Shown piece by piece: positions 49,920 through 58,224 of a stretch of 64,000 nucleotides of DNA (the stretch's first letter is position 1; each line of letters starts with the position of its first letter). The notes beneath the pieces were generated by a model. The model worked only from the letters and a program-made list of their open reading frames with translations. It had not been told where the DNA came from and did no database searches. Made by a program: the position numbers and the translations under genes. The DNA is taken from the NCBI RefSeq assembly GCF_000194135.1, contig NC_015318.1, positions 1,254,501 through 1,318,500 of the forward strand. The letters are read 5' to 3'. The DNA comes from Hippea maritima DSM 10411. Lineage in GTDB: Bacteria; Campylobacterota_A; Desulfurellia; Desulfurellales; Hippeaceae.

Positions 49920-51296
49920 ATGTTTTATTATTTACCAGTAGGGTTTAGCTTGATAGCTTCCCTGCTTTGCATAATAGAAAGAGAGAATCTGGCTGCCCTA
50001 GCCTCTATTATAGCAGCCGGTTTGAGCGTGGCTACCTCATTCTACATATTAAGCCTTCCTACGATAACCTCCAACCTTCTTTTAATAGATGGCACATCAA
50101 AGATAATGCTCATAATTGTATCGATAATCTATCTGACAAGTGTACTGTTTTCTTTAACATATCTCAAACATGTTCAAAAACCGCTGCTTAGAAGAAACCT
50201 TTACTATCTATTCCTAAACCTGTTTGCCTCAAGCATGCTCTTTAGTGTAATACTTAACAATTTGGGGCTTATCTGGGTCGGCATAGAGGCAACAACAATA
50301 ACAAGTACCCTGCTTGTTGCAATAGATAACGACGAAGCTGCCATTGAATCGTCATGGAGATACATAATAATCGTATCGGCTGGTCTTATCATATCCCTTG
50401 TGGGCGTCGTATTCATTTACGCATCGACTCACACGCTCATATTAAGTCAGATAAAACAACTAACACTGCCAAACAAAAGATTGCTCATGCTGGGTGGGGC
50501 ATTGGCTATAGTTGGCTTTGCAACAAAAGCTGGAATCTTTCCCATGCATAGTTGGCTTGCTGATGTGCATGGAAGGGCTATAGCACCTATCAGTGCTATA
50601 TTTTCGGCTGTTTTATTACCTGTTGCTCTATTTGGTCTGTTTAGGGTACTTGAAGTTATACCGGCTGTTAAACTCCATACATTTGCATTTATACTTGGAT
50701 TTTTAAGTGTCGCCTTTGCATCAATATTCCTCATAAACCAAAAATTTTACAAAAGGATGTTTGCATATTCCTCAATCGAAAACATGGGTATGATACTTAT
50801 AGGTTTATCTTTAAATACAAAATATTCATTATTGGGGGCGTTTATACTGCTTATGGCTCATGCTTTTGCTAAATCATCGGCATTCTATACAACGGGAAAC
50901 ATATTGGCAGTGTTCAATTCAAGAAAAATCAGCGATATAGAGGGCCTAACAAAAACGATGCCAACTGCAGGATATAACTTGGTATTGTCCACACTGGCTG
51001 TGAGTTCGGCGCCCCCCTTTGGCACATTTTTAGGTGAAGTATTGATAATCTACTCTCTATATTCAATAAAAGGGTTAATGCTGACGCTACTATTAGCTAT
51101 TTTTCTTTTACTTGACTTTTTGGCACTAAACACCAAGGTAGCCAAAATGGCATTTTCAAAAACCCAACAAACAAGGATAAAGACTGAATCATCTATGAGT
51201 TTAGTTATACCTGTTTTAAACACAATCTTGGCATTCTTGGTCATATTTGCTACAGGTTTTGTTGAAAAACTCATAATTACGGGGATGATAAAATGA
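49920..51296 (+). CDS. Hydrogenase-related complex, HyfF-like antiporter subunit
   Basis: 458 residues of the Mrp/NuoN/NuoM family. The proton-path residues are in place: Glu123 in WVGIEATTITS and Lys203 in GFATKAGIFPMHSWLADVH, and the half-channel segment KRMFAYSSIENMGMI. It should translocate protons or sodium if driven. No long lateral helix is present, as in HyfF rather than NuoL. Confidence 0.9.
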   Translation: MFYYLPVGFSLIASLLCIIERENLAALASIIAAGLSVATSFYILSLPTITSNLLLIDGTSKIMLIIVSIIYLTSVLFSLTYLKHVQKPLLRRNLYYLFLNLFASSMLFSVILNNLGLIWVGIEATTITSTLLVAIDNDEAAIESSWRYIIIVSAGLIISLVGVVFIYASTHTLILSQIKQLTLPNKRLLMLGGALAIVGFATKAGIFPMHSWLADVHGRAIAPISAIFSAVLLPVALFGLFRVLEVIPAVKLHTFAFILGFLSVAFASIFLINQKFYKRMFAYSSIENMGMILIGLSLNTKYSLLGAFILLMAHAFAKSSAFYTTGNILAVFNSRKISDIEGLTKTMPTAGYNLVLSTLAVSSAPPFGTFLGEVLIIYSLYSIKGLMLTLLLAIFLLLDFLALNTKVAKMAFSKTQQTRIKTESSMSLVIPVLNTILAFLVIFATGFVEKLIITGMIK

Positions 51297-52504
51297 GGTT
51301 GTTGGGAATATTAAAAAACGATAGATTATTTGTTCAGGATAAGGACAAACTCTTTGTAAGAAACCTCAACCAGTGCAGCTCAACATTTGAAAATTACGAT
51401 TTAATAAAAAATCGGGATATATCAATAGGAAACGGCAAAACTCAAGGCAAAGGTGTTTTTAACTTCAGATATGGTCCTGTATCATCAGGTGTAGGAGAAG
51501 CCGGAATCTTTAATCTTTATACATACGGAGAAAGAATCCTTTCTGTCGAGGTTGATCCGATCTATAAAAAACGCAACATAGAAGCCCAAATGGTGGGAAA
51601 AACACCCTTTGAGGCCCTAAAATTGGCAGAGTCTGTATGCGGAAACTTTTCATTCTCACACTCATTGGCTTTTACAACAGCCTTAGAAAACCAAACAGGA
51701 ATAGAGTTAAACAAAACAGTTCAAAGGCTGAGAATAATAGGTCTTGAATTAGAAAGGACATACAATCACATACACCAAATAGCAAGGCTTGCAAAGGGAG
51801 CATCCCAAACCGTTTTAACATCCCATCTTGAATGGATCTTTGAGGAGCTTCTAAGAACAAACAAATTACTCTTTGGCAACAGGTTTCTAAAACACACAAA
51901 TTTCTTGGGCAGTACTACAATAAACCTCCACAACTTAGAAAAGGTAAAAAACAGAATAACCCAACTGAAAGAAAAATTTGAAGAACTATACGAACATGCC
52001 CTGCAGAGCTATAATTTTATAGACAGACTTTACGGTGTAGGAAGGTTAGAAAGAAAAAAGGCTTTAAATATAGGTCTTACAGGTCCTTCTCTTAGGGCAT
52101 GCGGCATAAATGAAGATTTAAGACAGCTCAATCGGTTATACGAAAACCTTAAAATAGCCACACGCTCAGAGGGTGATGCCTTAGCAAGAATGGAGGTAAG
52201 AGCGGAGGAATTTATAAACTCATGTGAGATAATACTATCACAGATAGAAAAGATAGACAACGAACCCCAAAAAGAGGAAATCCCTATAAACGACGGCGAT
52301 TATCTAGGTTATTCATGCTCTCCAACAGGTATCATAGCCTACTATTTAGAGATAAGAAAAGGGCTTATAGATTATGTTTATATCTCAACGCCATCAGTTT
52401 TTGGCTTTAGAGCATTCGCAGAAGCCATAACAGGATACATATTCACAGATTTTAGCTTCATCTTCGATTCGTTCGGCATAAACTTTGCAGACTGTGCAAG
52501 ATAA
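51293..52504 (+). CDS. Hydrogenase-related complex, large (HyfG/NuoD-like) subunit lacking the Ni site
   Basis: 403 residues aligning with the large subunit of group 4 hydrogenases and NuoD: GPVSSGVGEAGIFNLYTYGE, ESVCGNFSFSHSLAF, GLTGPSLRACGINEDLR. In hydrogenases the Ni-Fe centre needs CxxC near the N-terminus and DPCxxC at the end. Here the first motif is Cys116-Gly-Asn-Phe119 and the last is INFADC (Cys401), so one cysteine of each pair is gone. No hydrogenase activity is expected. This is the hallmark of 'energy-converting hydrogenase related' (Ehr) proteins. No C-terminal maturation tail is present. Confidence 0.88.
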   Translation: MRLLGILKNDRLFVQDKDKLFVRNLNQCSSTFENYDLIKNRDISIGNGKTQGKGVFNFRYGPVSSGVGEAGIFNLYTYGERILSVEVDPIYKKRNIEAQMVGKTPFEALKLAESVCGNFSFSHSLAFTTALENQTGIELNKTVQRLRIIGLELERTYNHIHQIARLAKGASQTVLTSHLEWIFEELLRTNKLLFGNRFLKHTNFLGSTTINLHNLEKVKNRITQLKEKFEELYEHALQSYNFIDRLYGVGRLERKKALNIGLTGPSLRACGINEDLRQLNRLYENLKIATRSEGDALARMEVRAEEFINSCEIILSQIEKIDNEPQKEEIPINDGDYLGYSCSPTGIIAYYLEIRKGLIDYVYISTPSVFGFRAFAEAITGYIFTDFSFIFDSFGINFADCAR

Positions 52505-52513
52505 GGAGGATGT

Positions 52514-52975
52514 ATGAAACCATGGACAATTTACGGTATAATTCAAAGAATAACAGAAAAATTTAATAAAACCAAAGAGGAGATAAAATCAATATCCCCT
52601 ATATTCAAAAAATCACTTCACATCTTTCCGATTGATGTAGCAAATGACAACAGGCTCAACTTAGAGATAGCCGCACTCCAAACACCACAATACAATATAC
52701 ATAGATTCGGCATATTCTTCTGTGATTCACCCAGGCATGCAGACCTTCTCCTTGTCTTAGGCAAATGCTCAATAAAAATGATTGAACCATTAAAAGAAAC
52801 AGTTAATCAAATGCCACAGCCGTTCGGCATTTTGGTTATAGAGGACGAAAATGATATAGGCATACCTGTAAAGGATCTAAATTTAGGCAATGTCTTAGGA
52901 TACTATGAAAAATCACTGACTGCGAATGAGTTATTAAATGTCCTGCTCAATATAATGGAGGCTGAGAATGATTGA
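52514..52975 (+). CDS. Hydrogenase-related complex, small (HyfI/NuoB-like) subunit without Fe-S ligands
   Basis: 153 residues. IAALQTPQYNIHRFGIFFCDSPRHADLLLVLG matches the core of HycG/HyfI/NuoB (RFGI, SPRHADILLVTG). The four cysteines that hold the proximal [4Fe-4S] cluster are absent: the CxxC position reads ANDNRLNLEI, the GACG position EDENDIG and the GCPP position LGYY. The only cysteines, Cys70 and Cys85, are not at ligand positions. AGGAGG precedes the ATG. It keeps the fold but cannot carry the normal cluster. Confidence 0.85.
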   Translation: MKPWTIYGIIQRITEKFNKTKEEIKSISPIFKKSLHIFPIDVANDNRLNLEIAALQTPQYNIHRFGIFFCDSPRHADLLLVLGKCSIKMIEPLKETVNQMPQPFGILVIEDENDIGIPVKDLNLGNVLGYYEKSLTANELLNVLLNIMEAEND

Positions 52976-54848
52976 GGTTATAATAGGCACATTCATAACA
53001 GGCGCCCTTCTGGGGTTTGCAAAAAAACAGTTGAGTTATACAGTAGCTGCTATAGCCTCTCTTTTAAGCTTTATTCTTGGCTTTAAAGCAACCTTTTCAA
53101 ACCTTACCATCACACACACAACCCATCTTATAGATAGCATAAATATAGGTTTTTATCTGGATAAAACATCCGGCTTGTTTCTAATGATAGCATCCATTTC
53201 ATGGTTTGCCATATCCCTATTTTCAGTAGACTTTGGAGAACGGTACAAGCAAAGGATGTCTATTTTTATAAACCTTGCAATGTTAGGCATGTTTTTATTG
53301 CTCGTATCATACGATATGTTGATGCTGCTTATTGGACTTGAGGTTATGACCATCTCATCCTATATGCTTATCGCAGAACATGGAGGTTCATACAAAGAGG
53401 CTTATGAGTTCTTAGCATTCAGTGAAATATCAACCCTATCTTTAATAATCGCTGCAGCGGCGCTATTTGCGTCAACAAAAAGCTTTGGTTTAACTGCGCA
53501 ATCACAGAGCTTACCATTTATAATTTTTGCATCCTTAGGATTCATGATAAAAATGGACATAGTGCCGTTTCATACATGGCTAAAAAGGGTATATTCAAAA
53601 GCACCCGCAAACGCCTCAGCTATACTCAGCGCCTCAATGACACTGATGGGTGTATATGGGATTATCAGAACAATACAGATAACTGGATATATGCACGGCT
53701 GGGGAATAGCGGCTTTAATTTTAGGAAGCATATCAGCCTTCTGGGGTGCCATTGGAGCAGCAGCATCCAAAGAGTTGAATGTGTTGCCGGCTTATTCAAC
53801 TATAGAAAATAACGGTATGATTTTAGCCCTTCTTGGATTATCTGCCATCGCTTACTCGTTTTCTGCAAAATCAACACTATATGAGTTTGCCTTCTTGGGA
53901 GCTATAGTAATTGCCCTATCCCATACAACAGCAAAAACACTTATGTTTCTATCCATAGGTGAGGCAAAAGAAAGGCTTCAGGAGGAAACCATAGACAGCG
54001 TAAGAGGCATATATAAAAGCGTAGGCAAAATTCCGGCTTTGGGTATATTAACATCGGGGCTTTCGTTTGGAGGCTTTCCGCTATTTTTGGGCTACATTGC
54101 AGAGTGGATGCTGCTTGAATCGGTGTTTCAGTCGTATCAATTTACAAGCATGCTTGACAGAATAACAAGCTCAGCGGCGGGCATATTGATGGCCCTTGCT
54201 ATGGGTTTTGTCTCATTTTCTATGATAAAACTTATAGGATATTCAGCACTCGGGTATCATCATAATAAAAAAGCTTTGAGTATGCCTGTATTTGCCATGC
54301 ATCTGTCCCAGCTATTGCTAACTATTCTTTTGATTGGGTTTGGAGGTTTTGCCTCTTTGTGGTTTATCTATTTAGGCTATCCACAGTTTGTTGGAGGGTT
54401 ATTGGGCGTGCCCAACGGATGGTTAATCCTAAGTGCAAAACCTATATTTGGCGTTGTATCACCCGCATTTTTGATGATTGTGATTTTAGTTTTATTCATA
54501 CTGCCCTTTACTGTTTACATAAAAACCAGAAAAACCACCAAAAGGGTTGTGTCATGGAACGGTGGATTGAAATTGGAAGAAAATGAGTATTTTACAGTCA
54601 ATGCATTCTCATTTATTCTTGAGTATGTATTGCGCTTTATCTATAACATGAAAGAGATAAAACAAAACAAAGAGGCATTTGTCGTGGTGGTTGATGTATT
54701 CGATTTAGTGTATCAAAAACTTACAAAACTCACCAAGAAAACAACCTATATAGTAAGCCATGCAATTATGAATGGAAAAATCTCTTTTTATGTATTTTAC
54801 ATACTTGCTATGTTTATAATAACAATAGTTGTATTTAGCATAATATAA
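52968..54848 (+). CDS. Hydrogenase-related complex, HyfB-like antiporter subunit
   Basis: 626 residues, Mrp/NuoL-like. Glu125 in LIGLEVMTISSYML and Lys195 in MIKMDIVPFHTWLKRVYSKAPANASA are the conserved ion-path residues; NNGMI and SHTTAKTLMFLSIG follow. A C-terminal soluble segment (KEIKQNKEAFVVVVDVF) precedes a last membrane helix, as in HyfB. Eight-base overlap with the small subunit. Last gene; a terminator follows. Confidence 0.9.
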   Translation: MIEVIIGTFITGALLGFAKKQLSYTVAAIASLLSFILGFKATFSNLTITHTTHLIDSINIGFYLDKTSGLFLMIASISWFAISLFSVDFGERYKQRMSIFINLAMLGMFLLLVSYDMLMLLIGLEVMTISSYMLIAEHGGSYKEAYEFLAFSEISTLSLIIAAAALFASTKSFGLTAQSQSLPFIIFASLGFMIKMDIVPFHTWLKRVYSKAPANASAILSASMTLMGVYGIIRTIQITGYMHGWGIAALILGSISAFWGAIGAAASKELNVLPAYSTIENNGMILALLGLSAIAYSFSAKSTLYEFAFLGAIVIALSHTTAKTLMFLSIGEAKERLQEETIDSVRGIYKSVGKIPALGILTSGLSFGGFPLFLGYIAEWMLLESVFQSYQFTSMLDRITSSAAGILMALAMGFVSFSMIKLIGYSALGYHHNKKALSMPVFAMHLSQLLLTILLIGFGGFASLWFIYLGYPQFVGGLLGVPNGWLILSAKPIFGVVSPAFLMIVILVLFILPFTVYIKTRKTTKRVVSWNGGLKLEENEYFTVNAFSFILEYVLRFIYNMKEIKQNKEAFVVVVDVFDLVYQKLTKLTKKTTYIVSHAIMNGKISFYVFYILAMFIITIVVFSII

Positions 54849-54850
54849 AG

Positions 54851-54880
54851 GCCGAGCAAGGGTTGCAGGTCTGTTTTTTA
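54851..54880 (+). terminator. Terminator of the hydrogenase-related operon
   Basis: GGCC-GA-GCAA pairs with TTGC-A-GGTC around GGG, followed by TGTTTTTTA, three bases after the last stop codon. Confidence 0.6.
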
Positions 54881-54898
54881 TTTTGTAAACTTTAAAAA

Positions 54899-54992
54899 AC
54901 TTTCCGAGCCTACCCTCCTAAGGCTTTAGCTATGGAGGCTGGCCGATAGGGTGCAAGCGGAAACGCTTGTGCCTCCCGTATTTGGAAAGGAA
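54899..54992 (+). ncRNA. Probable molybdenum-cofactor (Moco) riboswitch
   Basis: Outer stem CTTTCC/GGAAAG (54901-54906 with 54985-54990) closes a structured domain. Inside are CCGAGCC, a CCTCC/GGAGG stem (54915-54919 with 54935-54939), GGCCGATAGG, a ten-pair hairpin capped by GAAA (GGTGCAAGCG with CGCTTGTGCC) and the end GCCTCCCGTATTTGGAAAGG. These conserved blocks and the GNRA-capped arm match the Moco RNA motif as I remember it. It leads two molybdate-type binding proteins, a fitting target. Confidence 0.8.
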
Positions 54993-55061
54993 GGTGGTTA
55001 TGCGTAAAACCCGCTTTTATTCTTAAATCTATCCCTATATTTCATATTTATAGGAGGTTTT

Positions 55062-55805
55062 ATGATGCGTTATTCTGTGTTGGTGTTTATGTTTATCTTG
55101 TTTTTCTCCTTTGAGTGTCATTCTTATACGCTTTATTGGTTGACAGGTGCAGGCATAAAAAGGCCGGCACAAATGATAGCAAAGGCATATAACGAAACAC
55201 ACAAAGACAAAGTGGTAATTATAGCTGGCGGCTCTGGTCAGGTTTTAAACCAAATAATACAATCAAAAAGGGGTGATATATATACCCTTGTGGATGTTGA
55301 TTTTTTAAACAGGGCAAAGCGGTTCAACGCTATATCAACATACAAAAAGATTCTCAAATTAACACCTATATTTCTTTTATCCAGAATCGGAGAGAAAAAG
55401 ATAGGGAATTTTTATGACCTTTCAAAGGTCGGTACAAAAATAGCAGGTGGAAATCCAAAGGCTATGTGTCTTGGTAAAACATTTGAGCAGATAATGTCAA
55501 AGCTTCCATCAGAGTTGGCCAATAAAATACAAAAGAATATCAGAATTAGATGCCTAAATGTATTTCAAATAGTTGGATATGTAAAAGAAGGAGTGGTGGA
55601 TGCAGGTATCGTCTTAGATAAAGCTCTAATAAAAAGCACACACCTAAAATACATAACCATACCACAAAAATACAATGTCAACAGATACGGCTATGTAGCT
55701 TTGGTTTCATATTCAAAACACAAAGAGGCAGCAAAAGAGCTATACAATTTTATACTAACACACCTGTATGTTTACAAAAACTATGGATTTGAGGTGTTAA
55801 AATGA
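55062..55805 (+). CDS. Molybdate/tungstate-type periplasmic binding protein, copy 1
   Basis: 247 residues. Signal peptide (RYSVLVFMFILFFSFECHS), then LYWLTGAGIKRPAQMIAKAYNE, GGSGQVLNQI, GGNPKAMCLGKTFEQI and VKEGVVDAGIVLDKAL, the ModA/SBP_bac_11 fold pattern: a new-substrate SGQ loop and the DAGIV hinge. The riboswitch upstream supports molybdate or tungstate. No permease or ATPase gene adjoins. AGGAGG precedes the ATG. Confidence 0.75.
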   Translation: MMRYSVLVFMFILFFSFECHSYTLYWLTGAGIKRPAQMIAKAYNETHKDKVVIIAGGSGQVLNQIIQSKRGDIYTLVDVDFLNRAKRFNAISTYKKILKLTPIFLLSRIGEKKIGNFYDLSKVGTKIAGGNPKAMCLGKTFEQIMSKLPSELANKIQKNIRIRCLNVFQIVGYVKEGVVDAGIVLDKALIKSTHLKYITIPQKYNVNRYGYVALVSYSKHKEAAKELYNFILTHLYVYKNYGFEVLK

Positions 55806-56536
55806 AAAGGTTATTTGTCGTTTTTACAATTGCCCTATTTACAAAAACCGCTTTTTGCTATCAACTGTATTGGTTCTCATCGGCAGCTATCAAAAAACCA
55901 TCCCAGAAGATAGCCGAATTATTCAACAAAACCCATAAAGATAAGGTTGTTTTGATAAACGGTGGAACAGGCCAGGTATTGCAACAGATGATTCTATCAA
56001 AAAAGGGCGATATATACACATGCATCGACCCTAAGTTTTTCAAAATTGCTCAAGAAAAAGGCCTGATTTTGGAATATACGAGTTTTATCAAACTAACACC
56101 CGTTATAGGACTATCACAAAAAGGCCAAAACAAAATAAAGACCTTTAACGATATATTCAAAAACGGTATAACAATAGCAGCAGGCAATCCTAAAACCATG
56201 GCGCTGGGCAAAACATACATGCATATACTAAATAAACTCTCAAGCAGAATGGCAACAAAACTCAAAAACAATGTAAAAGTAAAGGCGATAAACATATCCC
56301 AGATTATAAACTATCTAAAACAAGATACAGTGGATGCTGGTCTTGTGTTTAAATCAACAGCAAAGATAAACGGGTTTGATTATGTGGAAATACCCAAAGA
56401 GTTCAATCAGATAAAGAAAGGATACATAGCCAAGATATCCTTCAGCAAAAACAAAAAAGCACAGGATGATCTGTATCGATTTATACTAAACCACCCCAAC
56501 ATATACACCCAATTTGGCTTTGATGTTATACATTAA
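55802..56536 (+). CDS. Molybdate/tungstate-type periplasmic binding protein, copy 2
   Basis: 244 residues, clear tandem duplicate of the previous protein: LYWFSSAAIKKPSQKIAELFN, GGTGQVLQQM, AGNPKTMALGKTYMHIL, LKQDTVDAGLVF. Signal peptide ends near AFC. Overlaps copy 1 by four bases; its stop overlaps that of cobU, which converges. The copies diverge widely, so the duplication is old or the ligands differ. Confidence 0.75.
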   Translation: MKRLFVVFTIALFTKTAFCYQLYWFSSAAIKKPSQKIAELFNKTHKDKVVLINGGTGQVLQQMILSKKGDIYTCIDPKFFKIAQEKGLILEYTSFIKLTPVIGLSQKGQNKIKTFNDIFKNGITIAAGNPKTMALGKTYMHILNKLSSRMATKLKNNVKVKAINISQIINYLKQDTVDAGLVFKSTAKINGFDYVEIPKEFNQIKKGYIAKISFSKNKKAQDDLYRFILNHPNIYTQFGFDVIH

Positions 56537-57030
56537 GATTTGACATTCAAAGGCTGGCCGCTAATCATAAAAACAACCCTATCCGATACATCGGCCAGCT
56601 TCTGATTTACCTCACCAAGCAGATCCACATACCGTCGTGATAGGGTATTATCAGGCATGATACCCAGCCCAACCTCATTTGAGACAACAACAACATCGGA
56701 TGTTATTTTGTCCAAAGCCTTAAAAAAAGCCTCTATTTGAGCCTCTTTTTTGTAAAACAATAGATTTGAAACCCACACGGTAAGACAATCTATCAGGCAA
56801 ACATCAAAATTATTTGCACCATCCAAAGCCCTTGATAGATAAACAGGCTCCTCTATCGTCTTAAATAGGTTGCCTCTTTCCTGTTTATGCTTTTCTATTC
56901 TTTTTTTCATCTCATCATCAAAAGCCACAGCCGTTGCAATAAACAACCGACGCTTATAACTTAAAGCCATCTTTAAAGCATACCTGCTTTTGCCGGATCT
57001 TACACCGCCTGTAATCAGGGTTATTGCCAT
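56533..57030 (-). CDS. cobU: Adenosylcobinamide kinase / guanylyltransferase
   Basis: 165 residues. P-loop TGGVRSGKSRYAL, the active-site region RIEKHKQER and VSNEVGLGIMP, then LSRRYVDLLGEVNQKLA. Activates cobinamide for nucleotide-loop assembly in cobalamin synthesis or salvage. GGAGG lies close to the ATG. It stands alone on the minus strand, divergent from the methyltransferase gene. Confidence 0.93.
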   Translation of the reverse strand: MAITLITGGVRSGKSRYALKMALSYKRRLFIATAVAFDDEMKKRIEKHKQERGNLFKTIEEPVYLSRALDGANNFDVCLIDCLTVWVSNLLFYKKEAQIEAFFKALDKITSDVVVVSNEVGLGIMPDNTLSRRYVDLLGEVNQKLADVSDRVVFMISGQPLNVKS

Positions 57031-57081
57031 AAAACCTCCAAGTGCTTGAATTATATTTTAAAAGGTTTAGAATTACAAGCC

Positions 57082-58224
57082 ATGAAAGAGGTCCTCTTAA
57101 ACCACAAAGGCTTTGATAAGATAAAGAACCACCTTGTCTGGATATACAACAAGGAGATAGAAAAACTGCAAGGCGACATCAAAAACGGTGAGATATGCAG
57201 ATTAACATACAAGAACAACACAGCTGCCATAGCCTTCGTAAACCCATCAAGCAAGATAACAGCAAGGGTTTTAAGCTTCAAGGATGAAAGAATAGACAGG
57301 GATTTTATCAAACGCAGAATAGAGAGCGCCATAAAAAGAAGAAGCCATATAAAAAACACAAACTCATTAAGGCTGTTCCACTCCGATGCTGATGGCTTAA
57401 GCGGGCTTGTTGTGGATAGATACTCAGATAACCTTATTGTGTCATTTGATTCTGCAGGTGTAGATAGGCTGAAAAACGAAATAATCGAAACGCTTGTTGA
57501 GCTTATCAAACCAAAGGGCATATATAAAAAAGACAACCCAATAAGAAAAAAAGAAGGGCTTACAATAGAAAGCCAGACCGTATACGGGAAAATAGACAAT
57601 GAGTTTATTGTTGAGGAAAACGGCAGAAGATTCACAACAAACCTTAAACAGTCTCAAAAAAGCGGATTCTTTTTAGACCAAAGAGACAATAGGCTAAGGG
57701 TTAGCCACTACAAAGCAGAAAGGGTTTTGGATCTGTTTGCACACTCGGGCGGCTTTGGCATCTATCTAAATCCAGAATTCGCTAAATTTGTTGAGATCTC
57801 AGCCGATGCCTGCTCAAAAATAGAAACCAACTGCTCTCTAAATGGCATAAAAAACTATAAAATCATAAACGGCGATGTATTTGATTTTTTAAAAAACGAA
57901 ACAGAAACATACGATATGATTATCATAGATCCACCGGCTTTTGCCAAGAATAAACATGCAGTAAAAGGGGCATTCAAAGGCTTAAAATACCTGCTTACAA
58001 ACAGCTTAAATCTATTAGAGGAAAATGGACATCTTGCTGTTTTTAGCTGCTCACATTCTATAGGGTTTAAGCAGCTTTTGGAGTTATCCCTATCATCAAG
58101 TATTGCTGCAGGATGCAAACTTGAGGTTGTTGAGCTTTTAAAACAGGCATCAGATCATCCCTATATGCTAAACATACCCACATCACTGTATCTAACCGGA
58201 CTATTGCTCAAAAAAATAACATGA
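57082..58224 (+). CDS. RlmI-type rRNA (cytosine-5) methyltransferase
   Basis: 380 residues. N-terminal PUA-like domain, a central RHSDADGLSGLVVDRY-type block (FHSDADGLSGLVVDRYSDN), then a Rossmann methyltransferase: FFLDQRDNR, VLDLFAHSGGFGIYL as SAM motif I, IIIDPPAFAKNK as catalytic motif IV, and SCSHSIG. Modifies 23S rRNA in relatives. I chose ATG 57082 as the family start; the upstream TTG at 57046 is in the cobU promoter region. Overlaps hypF by four bases. Confidence 0.88.
   Translation: MKEVLLNHKGFDKIKNHLVWIYNKEIEKLQGDIKNGEICRLTYKNNTAAIAFVNPSSKITARVLSFKDERIDRDFIKRRIESAIKRRSHIKNTNSLRLFHSDADGLSGLVVDRYSDNLIVSFDSAGVDRLKNEIIETLVELIKPKGIYKKDNPIRKKEGLTIESQTVYGKIDNEFIVEENGRRFTTNLKQSQKSGFFLDQRDNRLRVSHYKAERVLDLFAHSGGFGIYLNPEFAKFVEISADACSKIETNCSLNGIKNYKIINGDVFDFLKNETETYDMIIIDPPAFAKNKHAVKGAFKGLKYLLTNSLNLLEENGHLAVFSCSHSIGFKQLLELSLSSSIAAGCKLEVVELLKQASDHPYMLNIPTSLYLTGLLLKKIT

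Noticed and set aside
48334-54848. A working Ni-Fe hydrogenase or formate hydrogenlyase
   Set aside because: Two of four Ni-ligand cysteines and all small-subunit Fe-S cysteines are missing, and no formate dehydrogenase or ferredoxin subunit is encoded, despite hyp maturation genes 4 kb away.
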